From contig CANTUV010000024.1 in assembly GCA_947685225.1 (NCBI GenBank), positions 26,678,001 to 26,742,000 of the forward strand: a DNA stretch of 64,000 nt. The letters run 5' to 3'. This document shows, piece by piece, positions 44,830 to 57,272 of the stretch. The notes beneath the pieces are model-generated. The model ran no database searches, was not told the origin of the DNA, and saw only the letters and a program-made list of their open reading frames with translations. This DNA comes from Garcia nutans. Lineage: Eukaryota > Streptophyta > Magnoliopsida > Malpighiales > Euphorbiaceae. Position numbers and translations under genes: made by a program. The stretch's first letter is position 1; every line of letters begins with the position of its first letter.

Positions 44830-46460
44830 TGTGAGCGGGGATTTTTGCCCCCACTCCTGGTGGAATGGTTCTTGCAACTTCGGCACTGTTTAGGCTCGGG
44901 GCCTTAGAGAACACGAAACTAAGTTCGGAGAAAATGGAGTCGCCACCTGGACAGGCCGGGAAAAAAGAAAGGGGTGGATGACTCGATTCCTAAGGAATCC
45001 CCAACCCCCTAATGGGTTCAAAAAATTAGGTACGTGTGGGGAAGGTGAGAAATGGCCCAGCACCCCCACAACTCTCAGTTCATTGGAACCGGCCTCCTTT
45101 ACAGGTCTTAAAATTATAAAATTCTTAAATATAATAACATTATTCATATTACACAAAATAAATAAAAGAAAGAATCATTATATTGAAAATCAAAGCAATG
45201 TCCAAGCAAAACAAATAAATGGACACCCATCCGAAGATGGAATCATGCCCTTACATCACATGCTAAATAGGACACCCACTGAAAGGTAGAAACATGTCCT
45301 TTACATAGGTTCTAAAATAGAAAAGCAAATTAAATTACATGATATTTAACTAATGAGGTACCCACTTAGTGGAAACATACCTCTTACAGCATTTGGCAAT
45401 CTAAATAAATTGATAAAAGTAAATAACTATTCAAAATAAATAAATCATTCATTAATGGTATTAAATATCAATAGAAAGTAACCATCCATCCATGATAAAT
45501 AAAATAAACCAAGCATTGAACTTAAATAAATTAAAGCATATAAAATAAATCAAAGCATATTAAATATAGAATTGAATAAGACAAATAAAATTCCAATTAT
45601 AGCTATTGTGAATTTTTTAAGGAATTAAAATAGATTAAGATTTTATGTTTTAAAAGGTTGGTAAAGTTCTTTGATTAACCAAATTAAGGTTTGAATGGTG
45701 AAATCATGAAACTAGGGTTTGAACACTTTAAAATATTAAGTTTTGTGGTTTGCAGCTATTCGTTGAATTATGGTTTCAAACTTACTGTGCAAAATTGTAA
45801 AATTTGTGTTTGTATGGTTTTTAAAGTTTTAAAGGATTAGGGTTTAGAAAAAATTAGGGTTTAAGGTTTTAAAGGGGTTAGGGTTTACTATTTTGAGTTT
45901 TGGAATTGAATTAGGGTTTTAAGACTTTTGAATTAGGGTTTTGGGTAATGAGTTATTTTTAGGATTTGAAAAAAAAATAAATTGATAATTTTATGAAGTT
46001 TTATGAATTTAAACAAAACGATTTAATGTTTATAAAAAAAAAAGATATTTGTAAGGCTTTTGGAAGGAAACAGAACACAAATTAAAGTTTTGATAATTTG
46101 GAAAGCAAATCATAGTTTTGGGGTTTGGGAGAAATAAAACTAATAGCTTTAAACTTTTAGAAAATAAATCCACGATTTCATATTTTCAAACCTTAGAAAA
46201 AGTGAATTGAGATTCTAAAGTTTTTGAATTAAAAGAAAGAATGAGATGTTTAGCTACTGTGAAAAAATAAAAGGAATTGAGAATTCAAACCTTCTTTCGT
46301 GGGGTTGCACAAAAATTGCTTCTTGGATCAACCAAATCAAAGACAAGCTTTACTGCCTTTGAATTGCCTTGAATTGTTTTTTTGCTCCCTCAAAAAATTG
46401 AATTGAATTACTGCCTTTCCTTCACATATTCGGTTTCCACTTTTGTCCCAGCTTCTGCCT
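44830..46460 (-). repeat. Tat 5' LTR (family A), truncated
   Basis: Follows 36782-38450 closely from TGTGAGCGGGG to CCCAGCTTCTG and then breaks off, the last part (U3 start) being replaced by chromovirus LTR sequence. 1631 bp remain of about 2180. Confidence 0.88.
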
Positions 46461-47534
46461 CACTTTAACTTTGGATTCTCATACTAGGCCATTCATTTTA
46501 ATATATTAAGTTTATTTATATTATTAGAAACATATTTTAATACATTTAAATCATTTACATTATAAAAACACACTCTTATACACAAAACCCTAAAATGGCA
46601 TAACCTTCCCCCATTGAAGGTTTTCCATTCCAACACAATCCATTAATCATTTTAAGCTTATATAAATCACTTATATCACCAAGCAACAGGATTAAACCAA
46701 TAAAATTATACAATTCAACAACTTTAGAAAAATCATTTTCCAAAACCCTAAATCACACTTCCATTCTCAAACTCCAACCAAACTTAAGCAAATCTACCAT
46801 TTGATTTTAAAATCCTTGTTTATGCATCAAAACAACACATTTGGAATCAATTTGCACAATTAAAACACATGATTCTAAGAATCCAAATTTTTCATAACCC
46901 TAAATTCTCTCTTTTCACCCAACTCATCCCAAACTTAATTCTTTCTTCCATTTAACTTGAAAATCATTAATAATTAATCAAAATAGCTTCATTCATACCT
47001 AATTAAATAATTAAATCATGCTAATAGAAAATTCTAAAATTCACTTATTCATACTTTCATAGAAAATCAAAAATTAAGAAAAGAAGCTTACTAACCTATT
47101 GGAAATCCACCAAAACTTAAATTAATTCTTGAAAATTCTTGTCAAAATGAGTATTTGGATGAAGAAAAATGACTCCTAGAGCCATGGAATTTCATTTTTT
47201 TTTTTGAAGAAGACTAATTTTAAAACCCCAAATTATCTCTTCCAATTAAAAATAATTTATTTTTAATTTATTTAAATAATTTTATGTTTATAAGATTTAA
47301 TTACCATTTTGCCCTTAGACTTTTGACTTTTCTTTTAAAAGAGTTGACTAATGTATATGTTAAGTATATGTTAGGTATATTTTACATATATATCACATTT
47401 ATATTCTACTTTTTCATTTAAAATCACTTCATTTTTCATTTAAAACCATTAATTTAATTTATCCAATTTAATTATAATATATTTTATCAAATTTTCAACA
47501 ATTAGAAATTTTCAAAAAAATTTGGGATATTACA
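46461..47534 (-). repeat. Chromovirus LTR fragment (family B)
   Basis: Ends GGGATATTACA on the plus strand, i.e. begins TGTAATATCCC on the minus strand as do the LTRs at 54678 (plus) and 61178 (minus). It shares with the latter the paired ACATATAC-type words about 150 bp inside. The left end is lost at the junction with the Tat LTR. No PBS or PPT adjoins it. Confidence 0.65.
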
Positions 47535-47537
47535 ATC

Positions 47538-47729
47538 ATGGCTCGTGAAATAAAGGAATTACGAAATAAAGACATTCCTATAGTAAAAATTTTATGGAAG
47601 AATCATTCGACTGAGGAAGCCACATGGGAAAGTGAGGAGACGATGAGACGGCAATATCCTTATCTATTTCAAATGTTTAGAATAGGTAAATTTCGAGGAC
47701 GAAATTTCTTAAGAGGGGGAGATTTTTAA
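47538..47729 (+). pseudogene. Chromovirus integrase C-terminus with chromodomain-like tail
   Basis: 63 codons: IKELRNKDIPIVKILWKNH, EEATWESEETMRRQYPYLF and FRGRNFLRGGDF, the standard end of chromovirus pol (Tekay/Del type), followed by the purine tract AAGAGGGGGAGA (47711-47722) and LTR sequence. Chromodomains steer insertion toward chromatin marks. The EEATWE motif is kept. Everything upstream is missing, replaced by an LTR in the opposite direction, so the ATG is fortuitous. Confidence 0.85.
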
Positions 47730-49695
47730 TGTTTGAAATCTTAAACAATGATTTTCGTTTAAATATTGATAATGGATTGTGTATAGTGATGAAGGTGACT
47801 TGGGTATTTGAAATAAGTGGAAAAGTAGAATGAGTTAAGCTTTAAAAAGTAGAAAGTTTGATTCGAATATAGACGGAATTGGTATTTCTAAAAAAGAATT
47901 TTAAAGTGATAGACATTCATGAAAATGCCCTTGTGATTCTAGAATTAAGATTTACTAAATAAGAATGTGAAATATAGATTATAGGGCTTTAAATTAACTA
48001 AAGAAATTATTTTTACAGTTTGCGGAACTCAAAAAAGGATTAGAATTAAATTTAAAGAAATGATTGCACTAAAGCTATAATATGCACACTTTATCCAACC
48101 AAAACCTTAGATACTATATCAAAAGAAGCCTAGAAATTTATCCTCTCTTCTACCATCATCTTCACTCAAAACACCTCTTCACCATCACCATCTCTCTCTT
48201 TTCTTCTATCTTCTCCCACTACAATGCATTAAAACATCAAGATCTTTAATTATAGCTATAAATTTTCATAGGAATCCACTAGTTTATGAGAGAATCAATA
48301 TGATTATCACCTTAAAATCAAAAAGGTGGAGAGAGAAGAGAAAGAGAGGATTTCCTTGAAGAGGTATGTGATTATGTACTATAATTTACAATTATTTAGT
48401 TATCTTTCAATTTTATTGCTTGAATAAGTTAATTGAGTCATTTTAATTGAGTTATTTTTTAAAGAATTGAAAAAATGAGTTGTTGTACAAAAAGGTGAAT
48501 GAAGAACTTTTTATACATGAGAAGTTTAATTTTTATTTTAATTTTGTAAAAATTAAGTGTATTAATATGGGCTTTAGCTAAGAGAGATAGCTGTGGAGTT
48601 TTATTTACTAAGTTAATTGCTAAAGATTTGATTAATTGAGAATTTGAGTAATATGTTTGATATGGTTCCCTTTTGTGTGTTGAAATTTTGGTTTTTGGTT
48701 CATTTTTACCTTCGATATTAAGTGTGTTTATGTTGTTTTAGCTTAAAATATAAGTTGGAACAACTTTGGATTATTTGAAAGTGAATTTTAGAATTGGGCA
48801 GATGCTGGGAAAAACACACGGCATGTGTGTTTTTCATCCACACTGCCATGTGAATTTTTTATCTACTGTGATTTTAGTTATAGTAATGTTTTGAAACACT
48901 CAGGTGTGTGGATTTCTTAGGCATGCCTGTGCCCACTTTGTAACCCTAATTTCCTTGTTTTTCAACCTCAAAACACTTCATTTCTTATCTTAATGTAATT
49001 ACCTTTTCAACTAACATTTATAGCATAAGTTTTTACCAAAAGTATGCAAAATTATTAATTTAAAATTTTGAATTTTGAAAATGTATATGAGTTAGATTGT
49101 AAAGACACCTAAGAATCTTGAAAGTATTAAATATGGATTATAGTTTTGTTTATTTAAAGTGATGTGTGATTAAAGGCTAAATTAGAAATGAATGCGTGAT
49201 GAATTGCCTAACCCATACCGATACTAGACCTAGCTTGAGATTGAATGGCCAGCGAGAGGGTGGATATCCATAGTGAAAATGGGTAGCCCGTGCCATCAGT
49301 GGAAACACAGTGTCATCTATGATAGTGGCCATATTTGTCAGATGTGAACACACTACTTTAATAGCGGGTCTTTGGCCATATTCTTGATATTAGGCATTAA
49401 ATTGCTGACGGTGGCTCGTTATCCAAACCTAAGGTCTAAATTCAGTGTGTACGGGAAAATTAAAAAGAATTGCATCAATTGTGAACAATATGCTATATGA
49501 TTAATTTTTTAAAGTTATTGAACATTGAATTTCCTTATGTTGGGTGTATTGAATATACAAAATTTATCAAATTCGTATTAATGTCCTAAAGTGATGATTT
49601 TATTACTTTCATAAATGATAACTCAAAGTTGTCTTTCTTACTTACCTTCTTGCACATTATGAGTACACAAGCACCACTAAGCTTTGCCTAGCGTG
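47725..49695 (+). repeat. Chromovirus 3' LTR (family B), truncated
   Basis: Starts just after the purine tract, with the canonical TGTAATATCC start decayed (TTTAATGTTTG). At 49200-49450 it has the degenerate repeat zone of this family (TAGACCTAGC, GGTAGCCCGTG). At 49670-49690 it has CACTAAGCTTTGCCTAGCG, matching the equivalent place in the other copies (53349-53370). It ends there, cut by the Tat LTR at 49696; about 0.35 kb of the LTR end is lost. Confidence 0.7.
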
Positions 49696-50778
49696 TGTCG
49701 ACCCTTAATTTTGGTCCTTAATCAGTTCGGCCAAAATTAAAACGGCTAAATTAGGTCTAATCTAACATTAAGAAGCTTAAATATGATGTGGACCAATTTC
49801 AAAGGCTTAAACTTAGTATGGTCCAATTTTAAGAAGCTTAAATCTAATATGGTCCAATTTCAAAGACATAAATCTAGTCTAGTCCAATTTTTTTAAAAAG
49901 CTTAAATCAAGTCTGATCTAATTTAAAAAGCTTAAGTCTAGTCTGATCCAATTTCAACTGCTTTAACTAGGTCCGATTCGATCTTTAAAGCCTAAAACAA
50001 GTTAATCCGATACCAAAATGCTAGATCATGATGAATTGGCCTAGCCAGTTTGCTAATGAATTAGCCATGAGTCCTTGATTTGGGCTAAGTTAAGTTTTAG
50101 TTTTGTTTAAATTCCAATGCAGGTAGGACAAGAATAAGGAGTTTGAGTTGGATAAAGATTGGCGTGCCAAGGTTGCTCTAATTATGGCCTATAAATACAA
50201 GACTGAATTCATAGGAAAAAGTGGCTACGGATTAGCAAATAAAATAGCCAACATTACAAACATAAAATCAAGCAATTAAGTTTGACCATTATCAATCAAA
50301 GAACCATTAGCAATTGAAAATAGAAAACATACATAAATTGAAAAACAATAACCGAGAATAATTCACAAGGAGAGACAGTAGCCTAAAGTTCATTATTGGA
50401 GCTTGGTTTAACCAAACTACCTTAGTGGAGACAACAATACAAGTATTGTCTACTAGCTAATTCCATATAATTTGCTCATGTTTTTCCATCTTTCAATGTT
50501 GCTGGTTCATTATTGTTTTAGATTAATTGGTCGATTTCAAAATTTCATACAGCAAGTCATGATTTTATATTTAAATTAAATCATAACTTCAATTGCATGT
50601 TTGTCGCCCTAAGTAGTATATCAAACCATAATTTTTGTCCTAAAACCCTAGCTTACATTCTAAAATCCTAATTTACAACCTAAAACCCTAGCTTACATTC
50701 TAAAACCCTTGTTTATATTCTAAAAGCCTAATTTTCATCCTAACCCCTAAACTTGCATATTTTAATATTAATTTACAT
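49696..50778 (+). repeat. Tat LTR (family C), 5' part only
   Basis: Begins TGTCGACCCTTAATTTTGG and follows the LTR at 14269-16305 at an estimated 85 percent through the TTAAATCTAGTCTGGTCCAA repeats to ATATTAATTTACATC near 50770. Its downstream half is missing. By position it could be the 5' LTR of the Tat half-element at 57273-63628. Confidence 0.78.
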
Positions 50779-52618
50779 CAAAACTAATGAGGTACCCACC
50801 AAGTGGAAACATACCTCTTACAACATTTGGAAATCTAAATAAATCAATAAAAGTAAATAATCATTCATCATAAATAAATCATTCATCAAAGATATTAAAC
50901 ATCAATAGAACATAAACATCCATCCATGATAAACTAAATAAACCAAGCATTGAACTTAAATAAATTAAAGCATATAAAATAAATCAAAGCATTTAATGAA
51001 CTACACAATCTAATCTAAGAATAAAGCAAGTAAAAAAATACAAATTAAGGCTACTATTTTTATTTAAGATTCTTTATTTAATGTTTAGGGTTTTAGGATT
51101 TATTGGTTTAAGCTACTGTAAGTTTTAAGGGAATTAAAATGGATTAAGGTTTTATGATTTAAGGGATTAATAAAGATCTTTAATTAACCAAATTAGTATT
51201 TGAGGAGTGAAATCATGAAATTAGGGTTTGGATACTTTAAAACATTAGGCTTACTGTTATGATTATTAGCTATTGAATTATTGTTTTTAGGCTTACTGTG
51301 TTTGAATTTTAATATTTAGGTTTATAAGGTTTTAAGGTTTAAAGGATTAGGGTCTAGAAAAATTAGGGTTTAAGAAAACTAGGGTTTAATGTTAGCTAGT
51401 TTAGGGTTTACTATTTTGGTTTTGAAGTTGAATTAGGGTTTTTAGTGTTTCAGAGAATGTATTTGATTTTAGAATTTGGAAAAATAATTTATAGTTTTAT
51501 AAAGCTTTATGTGATTTTTAGAAGCTGTAAAGTGAAATTTAGGGTTTTAAGGTTTTGAAACATTGAAAAAGAGATTAGGGTTTTGGGAAATTAATAAAAC
51601 AATTTAAGGTTTTGGCAAGTTGGAAAGTAGATTACGGTTTTTATATTTTGAAGAAACAGAAAAAGTAATTTAGGGTTTGTGCAAATAGAGAAAACGATTT
51701 AAGGTTTATAAAAACAAAAGAGACAATTTAGGGTTTTGGGGGACAAAAGGAATAAATTAGGTTTTTGAGGTTTTAGGGAAATAGAAGGATGATTTTTAGG
51801 GTTTTAGAACGTTTTAAGGTTTTTGGGAAAACAAAGAAATGGATTAAAAGTTTTTAAAGGTATCAAGAAATAGAGGAAATCACTTAAGGTTTCTGGAAAC
51901 AAAGATCAAGTTATTACATCTTCAAAGATTAAAGTTTTGAGTGTGTAATCTTATGAATTAAATAAAGAATGAAGCTACTGTAAGAAATAAAAAGAAATTA
52001 AGAATTCAAACCATCATTCGTAGGTTACACCAAAAGTGCTTCTTGGATGAACAAGGTCAAAGGCAAGATGGCTGCCTTTGATGGATTGATTGTTTGGTTA
52101 CTTCTTCTTCTCTCAAAAAGTCTGATTGATTTCACTGCCAAAGGTTTCTCCAAGTCCGATTGTTACAAAGTTTTTCCTCTAAAAATTTTCCTCTTAAATT
52201 TCGGTCCCAATTTCCCTCCCCTTTCTGTGTTTTTTTAATCCTTTTTTATAGAAGATTTTTATGATTAATCTTAGTTGCTCATAAAATCTAACATTAATTA
52301 AGAAAAGGAAACCAAAACGAAATTAAATTTGGTTTCAAAAAAATTTGCGTTGGAAAAATTTTGCTGGCAAAAAAGCTGCCACAGGGGGCAGAGGGCCGCG
52401 GCGTGAAAATCTACCTGCGGGCCATTTCACCGCAACCCTTTCGGCGACGAAAAATTTTGTCGCCGATTTTTATTTTTTTGTTTATTATTATTATTTTTTA
52501 CTTTGTATTAATAAAAATGAGATACTAAAGCAAATATTATTTAATTAAGATAACAAAAATTATTTTGGACTAATTAAAATATATTAGACCGGATTTAGTC
52601 AAAAATTAAGGGTTTACA
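50779..52618 (-). repeat. Tat LTR (family A), truncated, inverted to its neighbour
   Basis: Starts abruptly in the middle of the LTR (TAATGAGGTACCCACCAAG, compare 37305) and runs to GGTTTACA, the U3 end (TGTAAACC on the minus strand). It carries the TTAGGGTTT-rich zone and the GCTGGCAAAAAA region at 52360-52380. With 49696-50778 it forms two LTR 5' parts joined tail to tail. Confidence 0.8.
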
Positions 52619-53732
52619 CATATGGTGAGTGTGGCTCATGTTTCCATTATAAAAGTATAAAATGGGAAAATGTGGTTAGATGTCAAGTGTGAATTACAAA
52701 TGAATAATGATATGATATGATATGATATTGAAATGTATGAATGAAATAATATGACATTGAAATGATGATATGAAATGATATGATATTGATATAAATGAGA
52801 AAAAAATGAGAGATAAAGAAATGTGCCTAGGAAGATGAGTATTGGTAATGCATGTGAACTATGTATGAATGAGGTGAACTGGTAATGTGATGTGATCAAG
52901 AATGGTGATGATCACTGGAAAAGTATAAACTAAAGTGATGTTATATACATGTAACCTATATCATTACTTGTCTAAATGTTTTAAGATTGATTGGATATGC
53001 ATGAGAGGTCCTAAGAAAAGCTAGGCCTATAGGTGTATATGTTAATAGACCTGAGCAGAGCTAGGTCTTGACCCGAGCAAAGCTGGGTCATGTGTTTGAG
53101 ATGATAGTTGACCTGAGCAGAGCTAGGTCATGTGATTGAAATTGAATTTGGACTGGAGTAGAGCTGGGTCGAGAAACTGATAGTATGACAACTGAACTTA
53201 GTAATTGAAATGATGTGTGAGTGGGATGTGAAGCCAATAGTCATGTACCAATATGGAATGTGATTTTAATAGTGTAATGATGTGTAAGTGGGATAAGAAT
53301 CCCAATATTGTATTTGAGGATTTGTATATAAATTTTATTTATATGCATCACTAAGCTTTAAAGCTTAGCATGGTTGTGTGAATTGAGCAGGTAAGTATAT
53401 TGATGATCTGACAATCGGATATTTGTGCTACATGAAGATTGAGGGTGTGCCAGAGACCAACTAGTAGGTGGTGCATGCATGAAAATTTTTTTATTCTGTA
53501 GTTTGACAATATGTATATGCATATTGGTAAATTTTTGGAAAGACAACGTATAAATGTATATATGTGATTAAATGAAAAATGTTCTTATGTCCTTATATAT
53601 ATATGTATTTGTATAAATATGATACTGAAAGGCTTGAAAGGATTTGTATAGTAGCATTTTTACGTCTTATATGCTTATTGTACATATATGGGATATGTGT
53701 ATAGTATGTATATAGGGTATGACGGTGTTACA
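52619..53732 (+). repeat. Chromovirus 5' LTR, 3' part
   Basis: From CATATGGTGAGTGTGGCTCATG (equivalent to 56145) to GACGGTGTTACA. It contains a TGATATGATATGATATGATA microsatellite (52706-52730), and GACCTGAGCAGAGCTAGGTC-type repeats at 53045-53170. About 1.5 kb of the LTR start is missing. Confidence 0.85.
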
Positions 53733-53739
53733 TTTATTT

Positions 53740-53751
53740 TAGTATCAGAGC
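53740..53751 (+). other. Chromovirus primer-binding site (tRNA-iMet type)
   Basis: TAGTATCAGAGC, one change from TGGTATCAGAGC, seven bases after the LTR end. Confidence 0.8.
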
Positions 53752-53912
53752 TTAGGTTGGAGATTCTCAGCCTAAGTGTGTTTTTGAAAAGAAAGGAAAT
53801 TAAAGCTTTGAAATGTGAAAGGAGTTGTATTACATGAATTTGCATTGGCACCTAAGTTTGTCTCTGATGCATTATTATTTGCATTTATTTGTTATGATAG
53901 AAATAGTTTGTA

Positions 53913-54470
53913 ATGGCATCTAGAGGACGCTTACCAGATGACAGTATTACAGAGAGTGTAGCTCCTGGTGAGGGTAGAGATGGAGCTAGAGTTGAGATTA
54001 TTGGTGAGGCATCTGCTTTCATGCCAGTGAGACTAGCAGTTGAAGAGATTTCTTTGGGCTAGGTATGACATATGGTGGAGTTGTTGAGGCAGGCTCCGAT
54101 TCAGCAGCCATTGCCACCACAACCATAGCTACAGCTGCAATTAATGACGAAGAAATATGACAAGTTGAGAAAGTTTGGAGCTGAGGATTTTGTTGGTACT
54201 ACAAACCCTACTGTAGCAGAGCAGTGGCTAGACAGGGTTCAGAGAGTGTTTATCCAACTACAGGCTAGTCCAGAGGAGAAGTTTGATTATGCTAGATCTC
54301 TTCTGTAGAGGGATGCCTATGAGTGGTGGAAGACGGTTCCACATGCTATAGCTGATCCGCCAGTTCTGACCTATAATGATTTCCTACAAGAATTTGAGAA
54401 GAAGTATACTTTGAGGGAGTATAAAGATGCGAAGAAGATGGAATTCCTAAGTTTGTGGCAAGACAGCATG
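53913..54470 (+). pseudogene. Chromovirus gag, N-terminal part
   Basis: ATG at 53913 (MASRGRLPDDSITESV). After several stops between 54057 and 54130 the capsid region is clear: KLRKFGAEDFVGTTNPTVAE, QWLDRVQRVFIQLQASPEEK, DAYEWWKTVPHA and FLQEFEKKYTLREYKDAKK, ending FLSLWQ. That is the usual end of the first gag domain; zinc knuckle, protease and all of pol are deleted. 54471-54663 is the remaining 3' stretch, whose last codons (NFEDDNI) resemble the pol end. Confidence 0.88.
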
Positions 54471-54663
54471 CATGTCTTATTAGATGTGTAATGATTGCAT
54501 GTGTACTTTCTTGGATGAAATTGTTAGAGTTTATAATTATTTAAATTTATTTGGGACATTGGCATAAATGTTTAAGGATGTGCATAAGGGGGAGAGTAGA
54601 GATTAGTGATTGTATTAATGGGATTTATTCATGAGATAGATAATTTCGAGGATGATAATATTT

Positions 54664-54677
54664 AAGGGAGAGAAAAT
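54664..54677 (+). other. Chromovirus polypurine tract
   Basis: AAGGGAGAGAAAAT immediately before the LTR start TGTAATATCC. Confidence 0.8.
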
Positions 54678-54931
54678 TGTAATATCCTAATTTTTGATTC
54701 ACTTTAGAATAGTAAATAGGGGAGAGCATATGGGTGCAATGGGTAGAGAAAATATTAGATGGATGTTATATATGAACTATATATATTTCAGATACATGAG
54801 AAGGATAAATAGAATATATAAGACATATACCTATACCTAACATATACTACACATTTACATGAAATATACATTGGTGGTGGGAAAGTTGAATTTAATAATT
54901 TAATTAATTAATAATAATAATAATAATAATC

Positions 54932-54966
<35 letters not shown>

Positions 54967-57272
54967 GGGAAAGTAAAAAGTCGAAGGAAGGAAGATTATT
55001 AGTGGTGGAGAATTTAAGTGGAAATTTTATATAATATTTTATTTATATAAGGATAAGGATGGGTAAGGAGAAGACAAGTGTTCTTCTTCTTCTTCTTCTT
55101 CAGCATGAGATAGAGAGAAGAGTGGGGAAGAGTGAACTTTTCATGATACATGAGATTCAATAGGGATTAAAGAAAATAGTTAAGATTTGACAAGTAATTC
55201 AAGTAAGTAACTTCTTCTTGAACTTATTTTATGGATTTTATGTATATATGTATGATATAGTTAGTGAGAGAAAGTGATGATTAATTGAATAATATTATGA
55301 CAATGATATATTGATATATATATATGTTGAATTGATATATAGATAAAGAAAATATGATTAGATGTTGGGGATAATAATGAGTAGTTGGAATTGAGGAAAA
55401 GAGCAAGGGTTTGGTAAAGTTGAGTTAGGGATTGAATGAATTGATATATGGATAATGGTATGAATAAAATATATGATTATTGTTATTATGATTTTGTGTT
55501 TATATTAACAAGAAATAAGGAAAGAAGAGTAAGCTTGGGAATAACCAAAGATTTGTATGTATAACTTCTTTGGTTTGCATATATGATTTTGAGATTGTGC
55601 CTATTTGATTTAACATGGGTTGGAGTTGTTATGTGATATGTGTGTATTGTTTTGATTAAATGGAGTGAAAAAGTATTTTTGCGATGTCATGGGCATACCC
55701 AGAGATTTAGCCTGACATGCCCAATGACACACCCATGTCCCTAGGTATGTCATAGTCACTATGATACATAATTAAAGACACATGCAGTGACACGCCTATG
55801 TCTCTGGGCTTGTCGTAGCTACTATGATGGAGGACTAAGAGTAGAGGCAGTGACATGCCCATGTTTCTCGGCATGTCGTAGCTACTGAAGGTAGTATAAT
55901 TGACACGGCCATTAACATGCTCGTGTTGTTGGACATGTCAAAGTTTCTGTAATGCAGAATGAATGACACGGACAGTTACACGCCCATGTCTCTAGGTGTG
56001 TCATAGCAACTATAAGGCAATATTAAGGACATGAGCAGTGACATGCACATGTTCCTGGGCGTGTCAAAGTTGTAGAAGTTTAGTGTTTCACTTGAAGAAT
56101 TATGAGAAAATATGTTAATTATGATACATATTGGTATGTTGATGAGTCATATGGGAGTGTGGCTCATGTTTGCATTAGAAAAGTATAAAATGGGAAAATG
56201 TGGTTAGATGTCAAGTGTAAATTACAAATGAATAATGATATGATATGATATTGAAATGTATGAATGAAATAATATGACATTGAAATGATGATATGAAATG
56301 ATATGATATTGAAATAAATGAGAAAAATGAGAAATAAAGCAATGTGCCTAGTTAAATGTGAGAAAATGTGAAAGAAAATAAAGATGAGTATTGTTAATGC
56401 ATGTGACTTATGTATGAATAAGGTAAACTGGTAATGTGATGTGATTAAGAATGGTGATGATCACAGGAAAAGTATAAACTAAAGTGATGTTATATACATG
56501 TAACCTATATCATTACTTGTCTAATTGTTTTAAGATTGATTGGATATGCACAAGAGGTCCTGAGTAGAGCTAAGCCTAGAGGTGCATATGTTAATAGACC
56601 TGAGCAAAGCTAGGTCTTGACCCGAGTAAAGTTGGGTTATGTATTTGAGATTATAGTTGACCTGAGCAGAGTTAGGTCATGTGATTGAAATTGAGAGCAG
56701 AGCTGGGTTGAGAAACTGATAGTATGACTACTGAACTTAGTAATTGAAATGATGTGTGAGTAGGATGTGAAGCCAATAGTCATGTATCAATATGGAATGT
56801 GATTTTTAACAGTGTAATGACGTGTAAGTGGGATATGAATCCCAATATTGTATTTGAGTATTTGTATATAAATATTGTTTATATGTATCTCTTATTTTTC
56901 AAGCTTAGCGCAGTTGTGTGAATCGCACAGGTAAGTAGATTGCTGATCTGAGAATCGAATATTTGTGCCACGTGAAGACTGAGGGTGTGCCAAAGACCAA
57001 ATAAAAGGTGGTGCATGAATGTACATTTTGTTATTATGTAGTTTGACCATATGTATATGTATATAATTAAATTTTTGGAAAGACAATATATAAATGTATA
57101 TATGTAATTAAATGAAAAATGTTCTTATGCCCTTATATATATATGTGTTTATATAAATACGATAATGAAAGGTTTGAAAGGATTTGTATTGTAGCATTTT
57201 TATGTCTTATATGCATATTGTACATATATGGGATATGTGTATAGTATGTATATAGGGTATGAGGGTGTTACA
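54678..57272 (+). repeat. Chromovirus 3' LTR (family B, 2595 bp)
   Basis: TGTAATATCC to GGTGTTACA. Inside: an (AAT)n run at 54907-54958, a (CTT)n run at 55081-55101, the motif field at 55680-56070 with GACACGCCCATGTCTCT-type words (about six units of roughly 65-75 bp), and the GACCTGAGCAGAG repeats at 56560-56700. The first 1.5 kb are missing from the 5' partner. Confidence 0.9.

Larger units (their letters stand above)
36782..46460 (-). mobile_element. Tat-lineage (Ogre-like) element, minus strand, pol missing
   Basis: On the minus strand: 5' LTR (46460-44830, truncated), PBS (44828-44811), about 1.2 kb leader, gag (43640-42290), a 2.6-kb tail without recognisable pol, tandem repeats, PPT (38980-38965), 3' LTR (38964-36782). 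The two LTRs agree at an estimated 95 percent or more over the shared part, so they belong together. tRNA-Arg-type PBS and repeats before the PPT are as described for Ogre-like Tat elements. It abuts the Athila env-position ORF (TAGCT at 36777-36781 before it); the right target duplication is lost because the 5' LTR is cut at 46460. Confidence 0.85.
52619..57272 (+). mobile_element. Internally deleted chromovirus
   Basis: 5' LTR (truncated), PBS, partial gag, then directly the 3' end of pol, PPT and a full 3' LTR. Only 945 bp separate the LTRs, against the 4-5 kb usual for a chromovirus interior. The LTRs are closely similar (compare 52625-53732 with 56150-57272). It abuts or is inserted in the Tat half-element at 57273; the left target duplication was lost with the 5' LTR start. 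Confidence 0.85.

Noticed and set aside
52706..52800. Runs of TGATATGA considered as a palindromic regulatory site
   Set aside because: Microsatellite-like repeats present in both LTRs of the deleted chromovirus; no dyad beyond the simple repeat.
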